Below are positions 1 to 11,300 of a DNA stretch of 64,000 bases, one piece after another. How positions within the stretch are numbered: the stretch's first letter is position 1; each line of letters opens with the position of its first letter. This DNA comes from Steromphala cineraria (Eukaryota > Mollusca > Gastropoda > Trochida > Trochidae): the NCBI GenBank assembly GCA_916613615.1, contig OU744721.1, forward strand, positions 74,157,060 to 74,221,059. Reading direction: 5' to 3'. The translations under genes were made by a program, and so were the position numbers. The notes beneath the pieces were generated by a model. That model was not told the origin of the DNA, made no database searches, and saw only the letters and a program-made list of their open reading frames with translations.

Positions 1-162
1 AATTTGTATGTAAATAAGTCAGTTTATGGTTTTTTAAACGTAACAAGGTGACTATTGTTTAATATTTTTGATCTAGTTAGGTCAAGACATATATACATAG
101 AGAAGGATGGAAAGCTCTTTTTCATCAAATATAACTCGACCGGAGTGGGGTATGAGACAGAT

Positions 163-276
163 ATACCCACCCTTCCCTCGGCGCATCGCTCAATATACCT
201 CTGCTACGCTACGCCTCGGAGACCCACGATTCATACAGGAGGTATATTGAGCGATCAACTCGGGAAGTGTGGGTTT
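163..276. repeat. Inverted repeat with 38-bp loop
   Basis: The left arm TACCCACCCTTCCCTCGG... ATCGCTCAATATACCTC (163-201) is complementary to GAGGTATATTGAGCGAT... CTCGGGAAGTGTGGGTTTA (239-277) with a few mismatches. No gene is recognisable here. It could be a MITE end or a structured element. Confidence 0.65.
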
Positions 277-333
277 ATCTATTACATGTTGGTTAGAAAG
301 AATCTGTTACGAAGGGATAGCGGCATCGGCTGA

Positions 334-1588
334 CGGTCGTTACTAGGTGTTGTTTTACGTTTGGGAGCACGACGTGATGGCGGCGGTACTGTTTCAACAG
401 ATGTGAAATCACATTTGTTGACTTGGTAAATTGTTTTGCTGTTTAGCGATTGTCTGCCTGCTATTTCTCATTTTCAGAAATGTATGCTCTTGGCATGATT
501 CTCAATGTATGGTATGATTATGTATGTCGACTGTTTTAAGTGTTAAATTGATTGTGCCTGGAATGAAATTCGCCAAAATGAGGATTTCACGTGAAAAATA
601 TTTTTTTAGTAGAAGTAGGCCTAAAACATTTCAGTCTACAATGGCTACATGCAGTCCCGAACAAACGGAACACGCCGAACATCACGTAAAAGTAACTCTG
701 CGTTCCCTTATTTATTTCCATCAGTATACTATATGAAAATAGTGTCCTTTTTACAAACATTATAAATTACAGTGGTACAACTTTCGGTAAAGAAAGGCAA
801 TAACATCACACGCTACGAAGTATGTCAAATAAGCTTCTCAAGAAATTGAACTCATGAAATCTTATCTTATGTCAAGAACATACCCCCTGAGCAAATATTG
901 CACGTCCTTTTGCATAGGGTTTTCGTCTCTGGATTATCACAGCCTTTTGCCAATTTCAAGAAGTGACAATTCTGTTCCGGGTCGTCCGCCGCATCAGTGC
1001 ATCCTGTTAGTTATGGTTACATACATCACCAAAAGGAAAGGAAAATATTACCCTGCGAGGAAGTCCATTTTTATGGCACACCTGCTACCCAAAGTGCATA
1101 CGTCTCCGCATTGAACTCCATTACACACCCTGATATCCATCAGACCATAACCCGCGCATTGCTGGCGACTGATTACTCAACGGTACTGATAAGCTGTTTG
1201 TTTTCAACCAAACTATATCGAACTCCATACACTGTTATCTGATTATGAACCTCACGGAGACTTTATAAAACGCTGCTTTCGAGCTGACCAACAGCGACAC
1301 CGCGACATGAGATAAAAAAAATCTAATAACATCTCCCATTGGTTATTTTAAATCCATCCGCTTTAATCCAGCGCTTTTGTTCCGATAAATCTATACTACA
1401 AGCCCTGGAAACTTAACGGGGGTTTACCTCGAACCAAATTACCTCCCTTTGTAACGACTCAGAAACAGGCTTGCTTTCTAAACAACCAATGCGATCACTT
1501 CTAAAACCAGCTTTCTATCTCTATACATACCTTTCTTTCCATCCATGTCCTCATCATTTCGACCCCTTTCTCCCTGATATGTCTACTT
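334..1588. other. Intergenic, no gene seen
   Basis: Several short open frames exist, but none shows a domain, splice partner or compositional change. I see no RNA gene or regulatory signal that can be supported. Confidence 0.5.
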
Positions 1589-1680
1589 TGTATTTGGATG
1601 GCAACATCCACCTGTTGAATAGCTAAACAATTGCTGACAACACGTTAAACCCCAAATCAGTCGCTCACTTGATGTCGCGA
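1589..1680. repeat. Single end of the GTTTAACG repeat family
   Basis: TTTGGATGGCAACATCCACCTGTTGAATAGCT and the ACACGTTAAACCCCAAATCAGTCGCTCACTT that follows match the right end of the composite element at 28310-28378. It is a relic next to the LINE 3' end. Confidence 0.6.
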
Positions 1681-1692
1681 ACAGTCGAGTTG

Positions 1693-3035
1693 TTTGATTT
1701 AATTGATTTAAACATATTTTATTCAAGTGAAAGGATTGGGTACAAGTAATCCAACTTAGTGAAACCCTCTCCTATGTACAGTGCTTACATATAATATCGA
1801 AACATAATAATGCATGTTTATGTACATTGAAAATAACGAGAGATACAGGATTAACGTATATACATATATACAAGAGTACAGAGGGGGAAATAGAGACAAA
1901 GTCACAATCTGATTTTGGTATAAGCTTTAAGAGAAAATGTTCCTTATTATCGAATCTTCCAGAGAGTGATATATATTTATGAACTTCTCGAAAAATCATA
2001 ATATTTTCATTATAAGAAAGGTCTGTACGGCCATTTAATAATAAGTCAACATTTACAATTACTCTACTATTGAATATTTTGCTAATATTACAAAGCATTT
2101 GATATCTTATATTGGAATATCTAGTACATTCCATGAAAAAATGATTAGTGTTTTCAAAATCAGCTTTGCAATTGCATCCCGGGTTGTCTTCAAGTCCAAT
2201 TTTATAAAGATCATCATTTAATCTACTATTTGAGTATCTCAACTGTGTATGAATTATATTAGTTTTTCTTTTACCAAATGAGAAATACGCGGGTGCTTTA
2301 AACTTACGTTGTGATATATACGTTTTGAAACTTTTAATGGAATCAGCTTCTCTTACGTGCATTGGAAGGTTATTCCAGAGTTGTGAACATGATGGGAAAA
2401 AGGATTGACTGTAAAGAGATGTGCGTGCGTGGGACAGAGAGAGATCTCGCGAGTTTCTAAGGTTGTAATTGGTTTTAGTTTCAACAGCTCGGGGCATGAG
2501 ATCACAAAGGTACGCTGGGGCATTGTTGTTGTATATTTTATAAAATAAAGACATTTTGCGATGACTTCTTCTATCTTTTAAAGATTGCCATCCTGTTTCA
2601 AAAAGTAATGATTCACGAGAAGCATATTTAGGAAGACCTGTTACTATTCTAGCCGCCTCAAACTGGACCTTTTCAATTTTATCTGATAAATCTAACGAAC
2701 AGCCATCCCACAGTTCACAAGCGTATTCAAGATGGGGTCTTACAAACACTATATATATCTTATTAAGTGTGTCTCTGTTTAACATAAACTTTAGTTTTCT
2801 CATAGATGAAACCATCGAGGTAGTTTGTTTTACAATACTGTCAATATGGTTGTTCCATTTACAATCAGATCCAAATATTATCCCAAGATGTTTGTGAGAA
2901 TTTTTAAAACATACATTCTGATTTTCCAAAGTTAAGTTTAAAATTGCATTTTTATTTTTTAAACTAAATAGAACAGCTTCTGTTTTGCTGGGGTTATAGT
3001 CGAGTTGTTTACGCGATTGGCGTTTGAGTTTCGTT
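1693..3035 (-). mobile_element. 5'-truncated LINE (non-LTR retrotransposon), reverse-transcriptase C-terminal part
   Basis: A long open frame (1772 to about 3035) encodes the region just after the polymerase active site. It shows YNPSKTEAVLFS, then HLGIIFGSDCKWNNHI, RKLKFMLNRDTLNKIY, RPHLEYACELWDG and KIEKVQFEAARIVTG, followed by the C-terminal 'FF..S..LWN.LP' segment and a Cys/His cluster (CNCKADFENTNHFFMEC). This order is typical of jockey/CR1-like LINE proteins. The catalytic Y-A-D-D part and everything upstream are missing, as expected from 5' truncation. AATAAA-like sequence follows the stop. The open frame suggests a young insertion. Confidence 0.85.
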
Positions 3036-5340
3036 TCTGATTGGATAACACGTACGCAAAGGGAGGTAATTGGGTTGAGGAACGAAAGCACTGGATTATC
3101 GAGGAGGATGTTTTAAATCACGCTCTAATGAGTTCTCCTTCGGGTTTGACTATTCTAATGGTTTTCGATGCAGTGATAGGAGGATTATGGTCCGGTGTAT
3201 ATCAGGGAATGTGTTGTAGCTAAACGCAGAGTAATATATACGGGTGGAGCAGGATATTAAAGATTAAATCTGGCCAGTGCTTAAACAATTACACGTATAT
3301 AAAAGAAACAGAAACGTTTATATCAGAAATTACCTGCATATTGTGAGTAAAGTTTAGAGATTAAAAGATTTTAAAATCCCATTCTGAAATATTTGAGATA
3401 AAAAAACATATTCTTTGGGAATACAGCTCATCTTGAAACATCCCCCCCCCTAACAATTTTGTCCCTCTCGTCAAACTTACATCGTCACTCTTTTCGTGCC
3501 AGAACCGAAGAATACTGAACTTATGAGCACAAGAACCGGTGACGTAATAGTAACCGGAAGTATCCAGAAGTTTGTAGTTCAAGCGAAGGGAATGTTTACA
3601 AAAGCTTAGTTCGACCTAATAAACAATGATAATAGAAATAAATCACCACAAACCTTTATGATAATATGTTAAGGCAACATATTCGATCAGAGGTCATATT
3701 TTATTCGACAGATTCTTATCATGTAAATTTAATATATGCACTATTTCAATGGTGATCGAGCGATCAGCAAAACATTGATGCCGCCTTTTCCTAAGGAAAT
3801 AGTTGATATATGTTTTTCTATATATACCTATATTTTGACATATGCCATGTTTGTAAGATCTTCAAAATTATGAAAATAGCAGCAGCTGTATGTGAAAATC
3901 ATGTTTCTGAAATTTACATGTCATATCAAATATATTTCAGATTTACACATCGGCCAGTCGGAATTGCGGGCGGTGGACCAACATAAGTAAATTTAGATCA
4001 ACAGGTTAAAAGATACAGTATAACACAATATAAAATATGTTGATCTAAATTTATTTAGATTGGGCGGTGGACAAATATCAGCTAGACATCAGCGCAGGTT
4101 TGCAAATTTCACGCAAGATCATGACGGCTTATGGTTAGCAGTAAAATCAATCATGATTCTTAAGTAAATTGACTTTTAAATGGGGATTTGCAATCCTTAA
4201 AGCAATTCTTGTAGCTTCATGAAAAAATATAAAATTATATATTTATTCACAATAAGTTAAGTGTCTAGGTGTACGGTCCAACTTCGTATTATTAATAAAT
4301 GAACTCATAATGTCGAAGTTTTCTCTTCGGTTTAACTTTTTATCTTCAAGGAGATAGAAACGTTTCAAAAGTATTTATATATTATAAACGTTTGTTTACT
4401 CACCTATTGGCGGTGATGGGCTCGTGGGTATGACTGGATGATTGAAAATAGTGCTTATTGAATATTATTAGATTGCATTATGAAAATGGTAGTAAAAACA
4501 TTACCATTTTGTATATCTTAATGAATGAAGGGGATATCGCAATATAGACCTTACTTTAGAAGTCCTTAACATATCATATTTCAGGAATTCCAAGAATTTT
4601 CGTAAATATTTCCTGTTTGTTATGATGAATGAACAATAAAAATAATTATAATTATCATTTTATAAAGACAGTACCCATTCGATGGACTTTAATGGAAAGT
4701 TGAATATCATTTATTTTATTAAAATCGATGTTATCATACGAACAAAGAGTTAATGTACTTAAAACAGTAAACAACGAACACTTTAGACTGGATCGCAAAC
4801 AATATAAGAATAAGGTAAAATAAAATAATCAATACAACAATATATGAATAAGGTATATCTTAAAAAGCGTGGCGTAAACATCATGGTTTAACCCAAGCCA
4901 AGACTTACTCTTTGGACATCTCCCACAGGTCTTTATACATTTCTGTCTCACGTTCGGACTGCTGCACGCCCCCATTTTCTGCTTCGATTCACACGAACTG
5001 GGCTTGTATCGATCTTTACACCTGCCTGTTACCGAAACAAGTCACTTTGCTTGATAGAGATCAGGGTAATACAAAGAGCTGGCGGATTCAAAATGCAGAT
5101 GTAGCAGGATGTTAATAAACAAATCATCAATATTTGTCATGATTTATCTAATGATGAATTTTATACATGTTGTGGTCCCTTGAGAAAAAATGTGTAAAGC
5201 TTGTTAGTGTGACATCTCAAGAGTCATTAACTGGATTCTTTTCATAAATATTTAAGGAAGACACCGGACCCGTACGAGTTTGATTTTGGTGACCATCATA
5301 TTATTTTCTAGGGCATAGGGAAGCCAACATGCTATTCTCT
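3036..5340. other. Intergenic, AT-rich, no gene seen
   Basis: Apart from the small inverted repeat at 3966-4074 this stretch holds nothing recognisable. It lies between the LINE and the 3' end of the multi-lectin gene. Confidence 0.5.
3966..4074. repeat. Small inverted repeat nested in a direct repeat
   Basis: TAAATTTAGATCAACA (about 3988-4003) is inverted as TGTTGATCTAAATTTA (about 4038-4053). The pair is flanked by the direct repeat GGGCGGTGGAC (about 3968 and 4062). It looks like a small non-autonomous insertion with a target duplication. Confidence 0.6.
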
Positions 5341-5353
5341 AGATTCGCTTCAT

Positions 5354-5359
5354 TTTATT
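5354..5359 (-). terminator. Poly(A) signal AATAAA
   Basis: AATAAA on the minus strand lies about 110 bases beyond the stop codon of the multi-lectin gene. No other AATAAA lies closer to the stop. It sets the likely 3' end of the transcript near 5335. Confidence 0.6.
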
Positions 5360-8300
5360 GCACAAAGCTTTTCATTTGGAAGAAGCAGGTACCAGTCGGT
5401 TTGGATGGTCTCAATAACATCTAGTAGCACGACAGGTGTAGACGATAGACATTGTTTTTTATGTTAACATCAATTTGCAGCAGGGGATTGTGTCACCTTT
5501 GTGACAATCACTCTTGAGCATGCCATACTATTTTGTGACTGAACTTTTGTTTTCTTTTTAAGGGGGTTTGTCATGTTCTTTTTTATAAATATCATATACC
5601 TATAAAACACTAACAGTGCATCAATGTTATCAATTTTGTTTATCAGTTTATGGTGATAAGTATAAGGCGTTTTACGTGAGCGTGTGTTGCAGAATCCACA
5701 GGTTTTTTTGCATTTCGTGTTCATTGTCTTGAATCGATTTGAGGACTTCTCAGCGTCACAGAAGCCTTTAATTGCCTTGGTTCCACAAGTCTCGGGAATC
5801 ATGGCGTCAGAGCATGGAACCGGCCCTGTAGAGATGAAGAGTTTTCATGTGCATCATATTCCTTTTGATCCAATATTTTAAACCTAAAGTAAATAAGTTT
5901 CATTGTCCCAATGGCGGATCCAGGCAATTTTGAAGGGGTAAAGCGTCACCTGTTGAATCCCCCTCTGGATCTGCAACTGTCGAATTCTCTTGTGAACGAG
6001 GCAAATGTTTGGAGGGAAAACTAACAGATTGTATCCTTTATTCAAAGTGGTTTGACTCTTTACATTTACCTAGCATCCATTTCATAACTTTTGTAAATTG
6101 TTAACCTTACTCTTAAGCTTGTTTTAGTTTGTCTTTCAAAAATGTCTACATTGGACTTCACGTCGTGTGATGCATAAACGCTCTACAAAATAAAATTTAC
6201 CAAGCAAGGGAAAAACACTTAGCCGGTCAGTGAAAACATTTTAGTTTCTAGCAATGGGTGGCAATTCCACAGCAGGCGAAAAACACATCTGTCCCCCTTG
6301 ACATGAGGTGAAATGGTAAAAATGCTAAGACAAAAATGCAAGTGTGTCTTCAACAATATGTCTTTAGATATAAATTCATATTTACCGGGTCTAGGTTTTT
6401 CCATCTGGCAAACCCTGGATCCCTTCACAGTACACGACTGAGCTATGAGCTTGCCTGTGATAGGTGAGAGGGCAGCACAGCGCTGACTATGATGCTTCAT
6501 GTCCAGTTGGTGTGTTTTGAGGTTGACTTCCTCACTCTTCCATGTCCAAGTGCTTGGATTGATAAACCTGTTCGCTCCCACGTGGAAGTTGCTATTTCTA
6601 TATTCTGTCATAGCAAACATCATTTAAAGTGTGATAGTGTTTTAAACATTTAACAGTGTAACTTGAAAGTCACTTTTGAAAACACTATCTATTATAGATA
6701 TAATTTATTTGTCAAAAGAGATCTATCACATGACTAGTTAAATACATCCGTAACCCAACATTGTCAACAGAAATTACCAGAAATGAATTTGTTTTGGTAT
6801 TTGCAAACAAGTTCCAACTATGAACATATAAATATATTCAAGAAATAAATTTAAATATCATCCATTGATCTAGAAAACAGCTTAATGAATATAGTGAACA
6901 CAGAGGATATCATATGAGTGTCTATGGCATGCCATGTTAACGACACGAGTGCCTGGATATAAGTAGAGGGACGTGTGTCCTAAACATGGTTTGTCATCGG
7001 CACTAATATGATATTCTTCTGCAGTACCGAAGTGGCCAAAGCAAAGAAAACAACTAAAAATCCGCTAGTCGCCGCTGGGCCGCATAGAAGCTAACGTCAT
7101 CGGCGTGCCGTGAAAGCATTGTTTATTACGTGACGGTAGAATTGAAAAGTGATGTTTTTCCCTCGGGCATCGGATGTAAAATATTAACCCCGATTAAATG
7201 CACTTGATGGCAACAAGGTTTTACGCCAGTGAGCATTGTAACTTACTTCTAAAGGTAACCTTAACGCCGTCAAAATAAACAAAACGTTAACTCGAAACAG
7301 AATTCTTATTCACAACATTCCTTAATATAGGCTTGAAAGCCGTCCTTCCCTTGTCCTACAGCTCAGATTCTCTTGTCGCCAAAGTTGATACACATCGGGT
7401 TCGTTACTTAGGACGTCGAGTTAGGTATTTCATTGTTGATTAAAATATATAAATACGATATCACACGTTTGATGAAATATTTTTCTACCGAATGATGCAA
7501 TTTTTTTCTCAATATCTAAATTTCATGACGAACCACATGCAAGTATGACGACTGGGCTTTATAAGGTCGGGATGCTGTGTTAAACAAGAAAAAACGCATT
7601 TACTTTCACTGCTCATGATAGCTTCAACCACGGATGTGTATTTTCCGTCCGAATCCAGGTCTGCGAGTCTGCTTGCACTCTGACTCGAACAAGCGTTCAA
7701 AGAGCGGTACCAGTCAGCAGCTTCCGTCTCTAACCGGAAGCAGAAGTCGGACCCTTCATCGTAGAAATAGCCTTTCTCTATGGGACACCAGAGGTTTAAT
7801 TTGACACCAGTTGCTGCAAAGGAATGTATATATAAAGAAACAGCACTTCATCAAAGATAATAAGTTAGTATGCCCCGATTAATATTCATCCATGTTTATT
7901 AATTACAATCAAAATTATATGGTGGTTTTTCAAATCATGTGTTCGCAATGAAGGCGTCTGACAGATCTCAACTACTCACCTATAGCCAGACGCATTAGGA
8001 GAAGTATCTGATATTCAGAAGCCGAATCAATGAGCAACTCCATGGTAAGATTAAACGTTACATTGGAATATATTCCCTAAGGATTAATAATTATACATTT
8101 AGACACCTCACTCGAAGATATTGGAAACAGGTTTCACCAATTTCTACACTAAATTTCTTTGGATTTTTCATAAGAGAAAATCATGAATTATCAAAAGTTT
8201 ATCCTTTTTTAGAAAATGTAACTCATTACAAAACAGCTTTAACGTTTTTTCTGTTATACTAAAACATATTAATGCCTATGCGAACATGTCCAGATCCTTT

Positions 8301-11300
8301 CAGCTGGTTAATCACTATGTCTCGTCAAAATAATTATCAATAGAGGAAATATAGCCTTACAGCAGGTCCCCCTAAAAATATTTCAACCTATGTCCATCTG
8401 AAATAGAAAGCAGCTAGGTCAACCCTTAAAGAGGCAATAGCAATTTTATATTTTAAATTTTTCACTGTTAATTGTACTTTAATACTAAATGTATTATTTT
8501 GTAAGTGTCAAAAATATCATGACACGAACCAATTATTCACAGTCAGAGGACAAAGTATGAAGATGCAACTAAAATCCATGAGCGGCCATTTTGTGTGAAC
8601 ACCTTTGATTCATTTTGTGTAAGAAAAAGGAATCTCATGGCTAAACTTCACTCTATATATTTGAATTATTACTCCTCCATTTAGTTTGAATGCATTGTCT
8701 TTCAACTGGAACCATTTTTTGGTATTTTCCTGACATCACCTTATATACTGCCCCTTTAAGAGTACATAACATGTGTTTATTAAGTAAACTAAGTATTTAT
8801 ATTCAATCACACTTTCAACTTACGCACACACTGCGGTTTCCTTTTGTTCCATCTCCCAGGTGCTACACATGATAACTTATTGGGACCTGTTAGTTTGTAG
8901 TTATGTAAACAACCAAGCTGTATCGTCGCTCCAACGCGTGTTCGTCTAGATGACAACTTTAATCTGTTCAAATTATTGTTACTGACCAAACTTTTCGGTA
9001 AAAGAGCTGCGTCAAGTCTTGGACACTCCCCTGAAACAGTTAAAGTTTTTCAAACAATTGTATGAGTAATGGCAGTGCAGGAAATGGCTAGTTTTAACTA
9101 GATTGACCGATTCTAAAGGATCAGCCAGTTCTTTTTTCATTGGCTGATGTCTGCGCATGCGTGACACGGACCAGGTGGGTTAGTAGCTAGATGTAACGTA
9201 AGGACTTAGGGGACGATAACATAACAGCTAGTTTTAACTAGATAGATATTTTTCTAGGGCCAGGATGACACTTCAGATCATAAAGCAACAGTGGATTGTG
9301 TTTACAAGCAGATTTCATTTCTCGAACTAAAAGTACTAAAAGTAGGACAGGTAAACTAAACAGAACAGGAAGTGAGGGTTTGAATATAAAGCTAAATATG
9401 ATTGGTGATATTTGACAATATATGACACACAGTTCTATTATGTCTTCATAAGCCTCCTTTTGATTAATTGTGAAACATAATGTTGTCTTTTATGAAGGAC
9501 ATGCTAGCACATGCGTTTTACCAAAGTGTCGTCGGCGATGTCTGTACACATTTTGTGTCAAAAGAGGTATAATCAACTTACCGATGAACAAAATGTGTAT
9601 ATCTATTTTTATAGTGATATAAACATCAACTTTATCTTGCAGCAATGTTCTGTTTAAGGAAACTTACGTGACGTTTCTTGAGCCGTTGCGAAAACACCAA
9701 CGGTTTAAAAAGGGCCTTATAGTCATTCGAGAGATGCATAAGTTATTCGTACCTTTTTTTCCTTTCGCTACTACAACAACCTCGCACAGCGTCAAACCTG
9801 TCTGTTTCTTGCGGATCCTCACGTACCGTCCAGTGGGCCGCCTGTCGCAGCGTATTTTCCTCGTCTCGCCACATTGAAAGGGTGATGTTACGTGATTGCA
9901 CAATGTTCCCTGAGCCTTTGGGTGTCGAGGCAACTCCTCATCTCCGTAAACAAGAATATCAAAATCCCGAAGTAAATCGCCTAGAAAAAACAAGAACGTG
10001 CGTGTTTTATTCAACAAATAAACATATTAATTCCCACATTAACCAATAGTGTATCAATGTTGTCGCTAGTCATAAGTTGAAAGGAAATGGGCAATTGTTA
10101 CTGTTGCCATGAATCCAATGACATTACAGTTGAGGAAGTCAATACTCACAGCAACAGTCGTGCCTGTTTGTAATGATGACGTCGTAAACCCTATGCAAAG
10201 TCAGCATGTCCACTTGCCACCAAGGTTCCGCGTCAAACAGAGTTGTCTGTGAACACAGTCCCGCTGCCTTCCCCCCATCGAACACCCCGTCCACTGCAAA
10301 GGCGCCAGTCTGTTTGCCTAAACTCGAGCTCATGCTGGTAGGATGAGACGTAACCGCGTTCCTTTTCATGTCTGCGAACATTTGAATAGATTACACCTTT
10401 TGACAATTTGGTAATCCTTATTACATACATTAAATCATTATTAAGTATCTATAGTATCAGGTGCAATTTGATGAGTGCCATTGCCAAGATAAAACTCGAA
10501 AATTATAAAGGTAGTCATAATAAAGGAGCCATATCAGGTCATATCATTGTCTTACGGGTACCAGTACCTCCAATCTTATAGCTTCGGCCAAAACAAGATA
10601 ACATTTCTTTCTATGAAGCAAGGTCCATTTCTTTAGCTTCTGTACGCCTTTAACTAACATCATGTCATCATTTTTCAAGAATGTGAACGCGATTTCATAA
10701 GATAAATGAAAAAAAATACATTCGATCTTGCCATGACATGATGGTATTTCATTTTACGGTAGCTCTGTAAACTGCATTTTAAATACCATGAGACCAGACA
10801 ATCTAGTTAAAACTAGCTGCCATGTTAACTTCCCCTATGTCCTTACGTTAGACTTTGGGGACGATAACATTACACCTAGTTATAACTAGATTGGAGACCA
10901 GATTATGTTACATTTGGTTATTGGTACGTACCATGTGAACGGAAATAATAACAAAGAGTCCTACCAATGCATTTTGGAATTGCAACATTCCACTGCCCAC
11001 TTGCGAGACATCTGAGAACACTTGATCCGGCCACAGACATCCCTCTGGCGCAGTTGAGAATTCTCACTAGCGTCCCTTCGGTCGTTTTCTTTGTGGACAG
11101 AGTGAAGTCCCTGCCAGTGAGTGGGGGACATTCTGAACAGAAGGACATAGACATACATTTCACTTGTTATATCAGCCTATAGTTCTCTTGTTCCATTATT
11201 TCACAGTAATGAGGCGTTGCATTATACATCAAGTTTTCACTTGCTATTTCATATCTTAAGGTGTATATATATATATTTGTAAGTTTTTAAAATGTGTAGT

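Larger units (their letters stand above)
5826..8823. other. Introns around the C-type-lectin-like exons
   Basis: Outside exons 27 and 28 (6386-6604 and 7604-7813) these are AT-rich introns of roughly 560, 1000 and 1010 bases. No conserved element or repeat was recognised in them. Confidence 0.5.

Noticed and set aside
854..1242. Overlapping plus-strand frames of 80-86 codons
   Set aside because: No domain, no coding-like bias, no splice partners. Treated as chance.
9668..9877. Plus-strand open frames opposite the lectin exons (for example 9668-9877, 10967-11182, 21514-21750, 23125-23394)
   Set aside because: They are antisense shadows of confirmed minus-strand domain exons and match no family.
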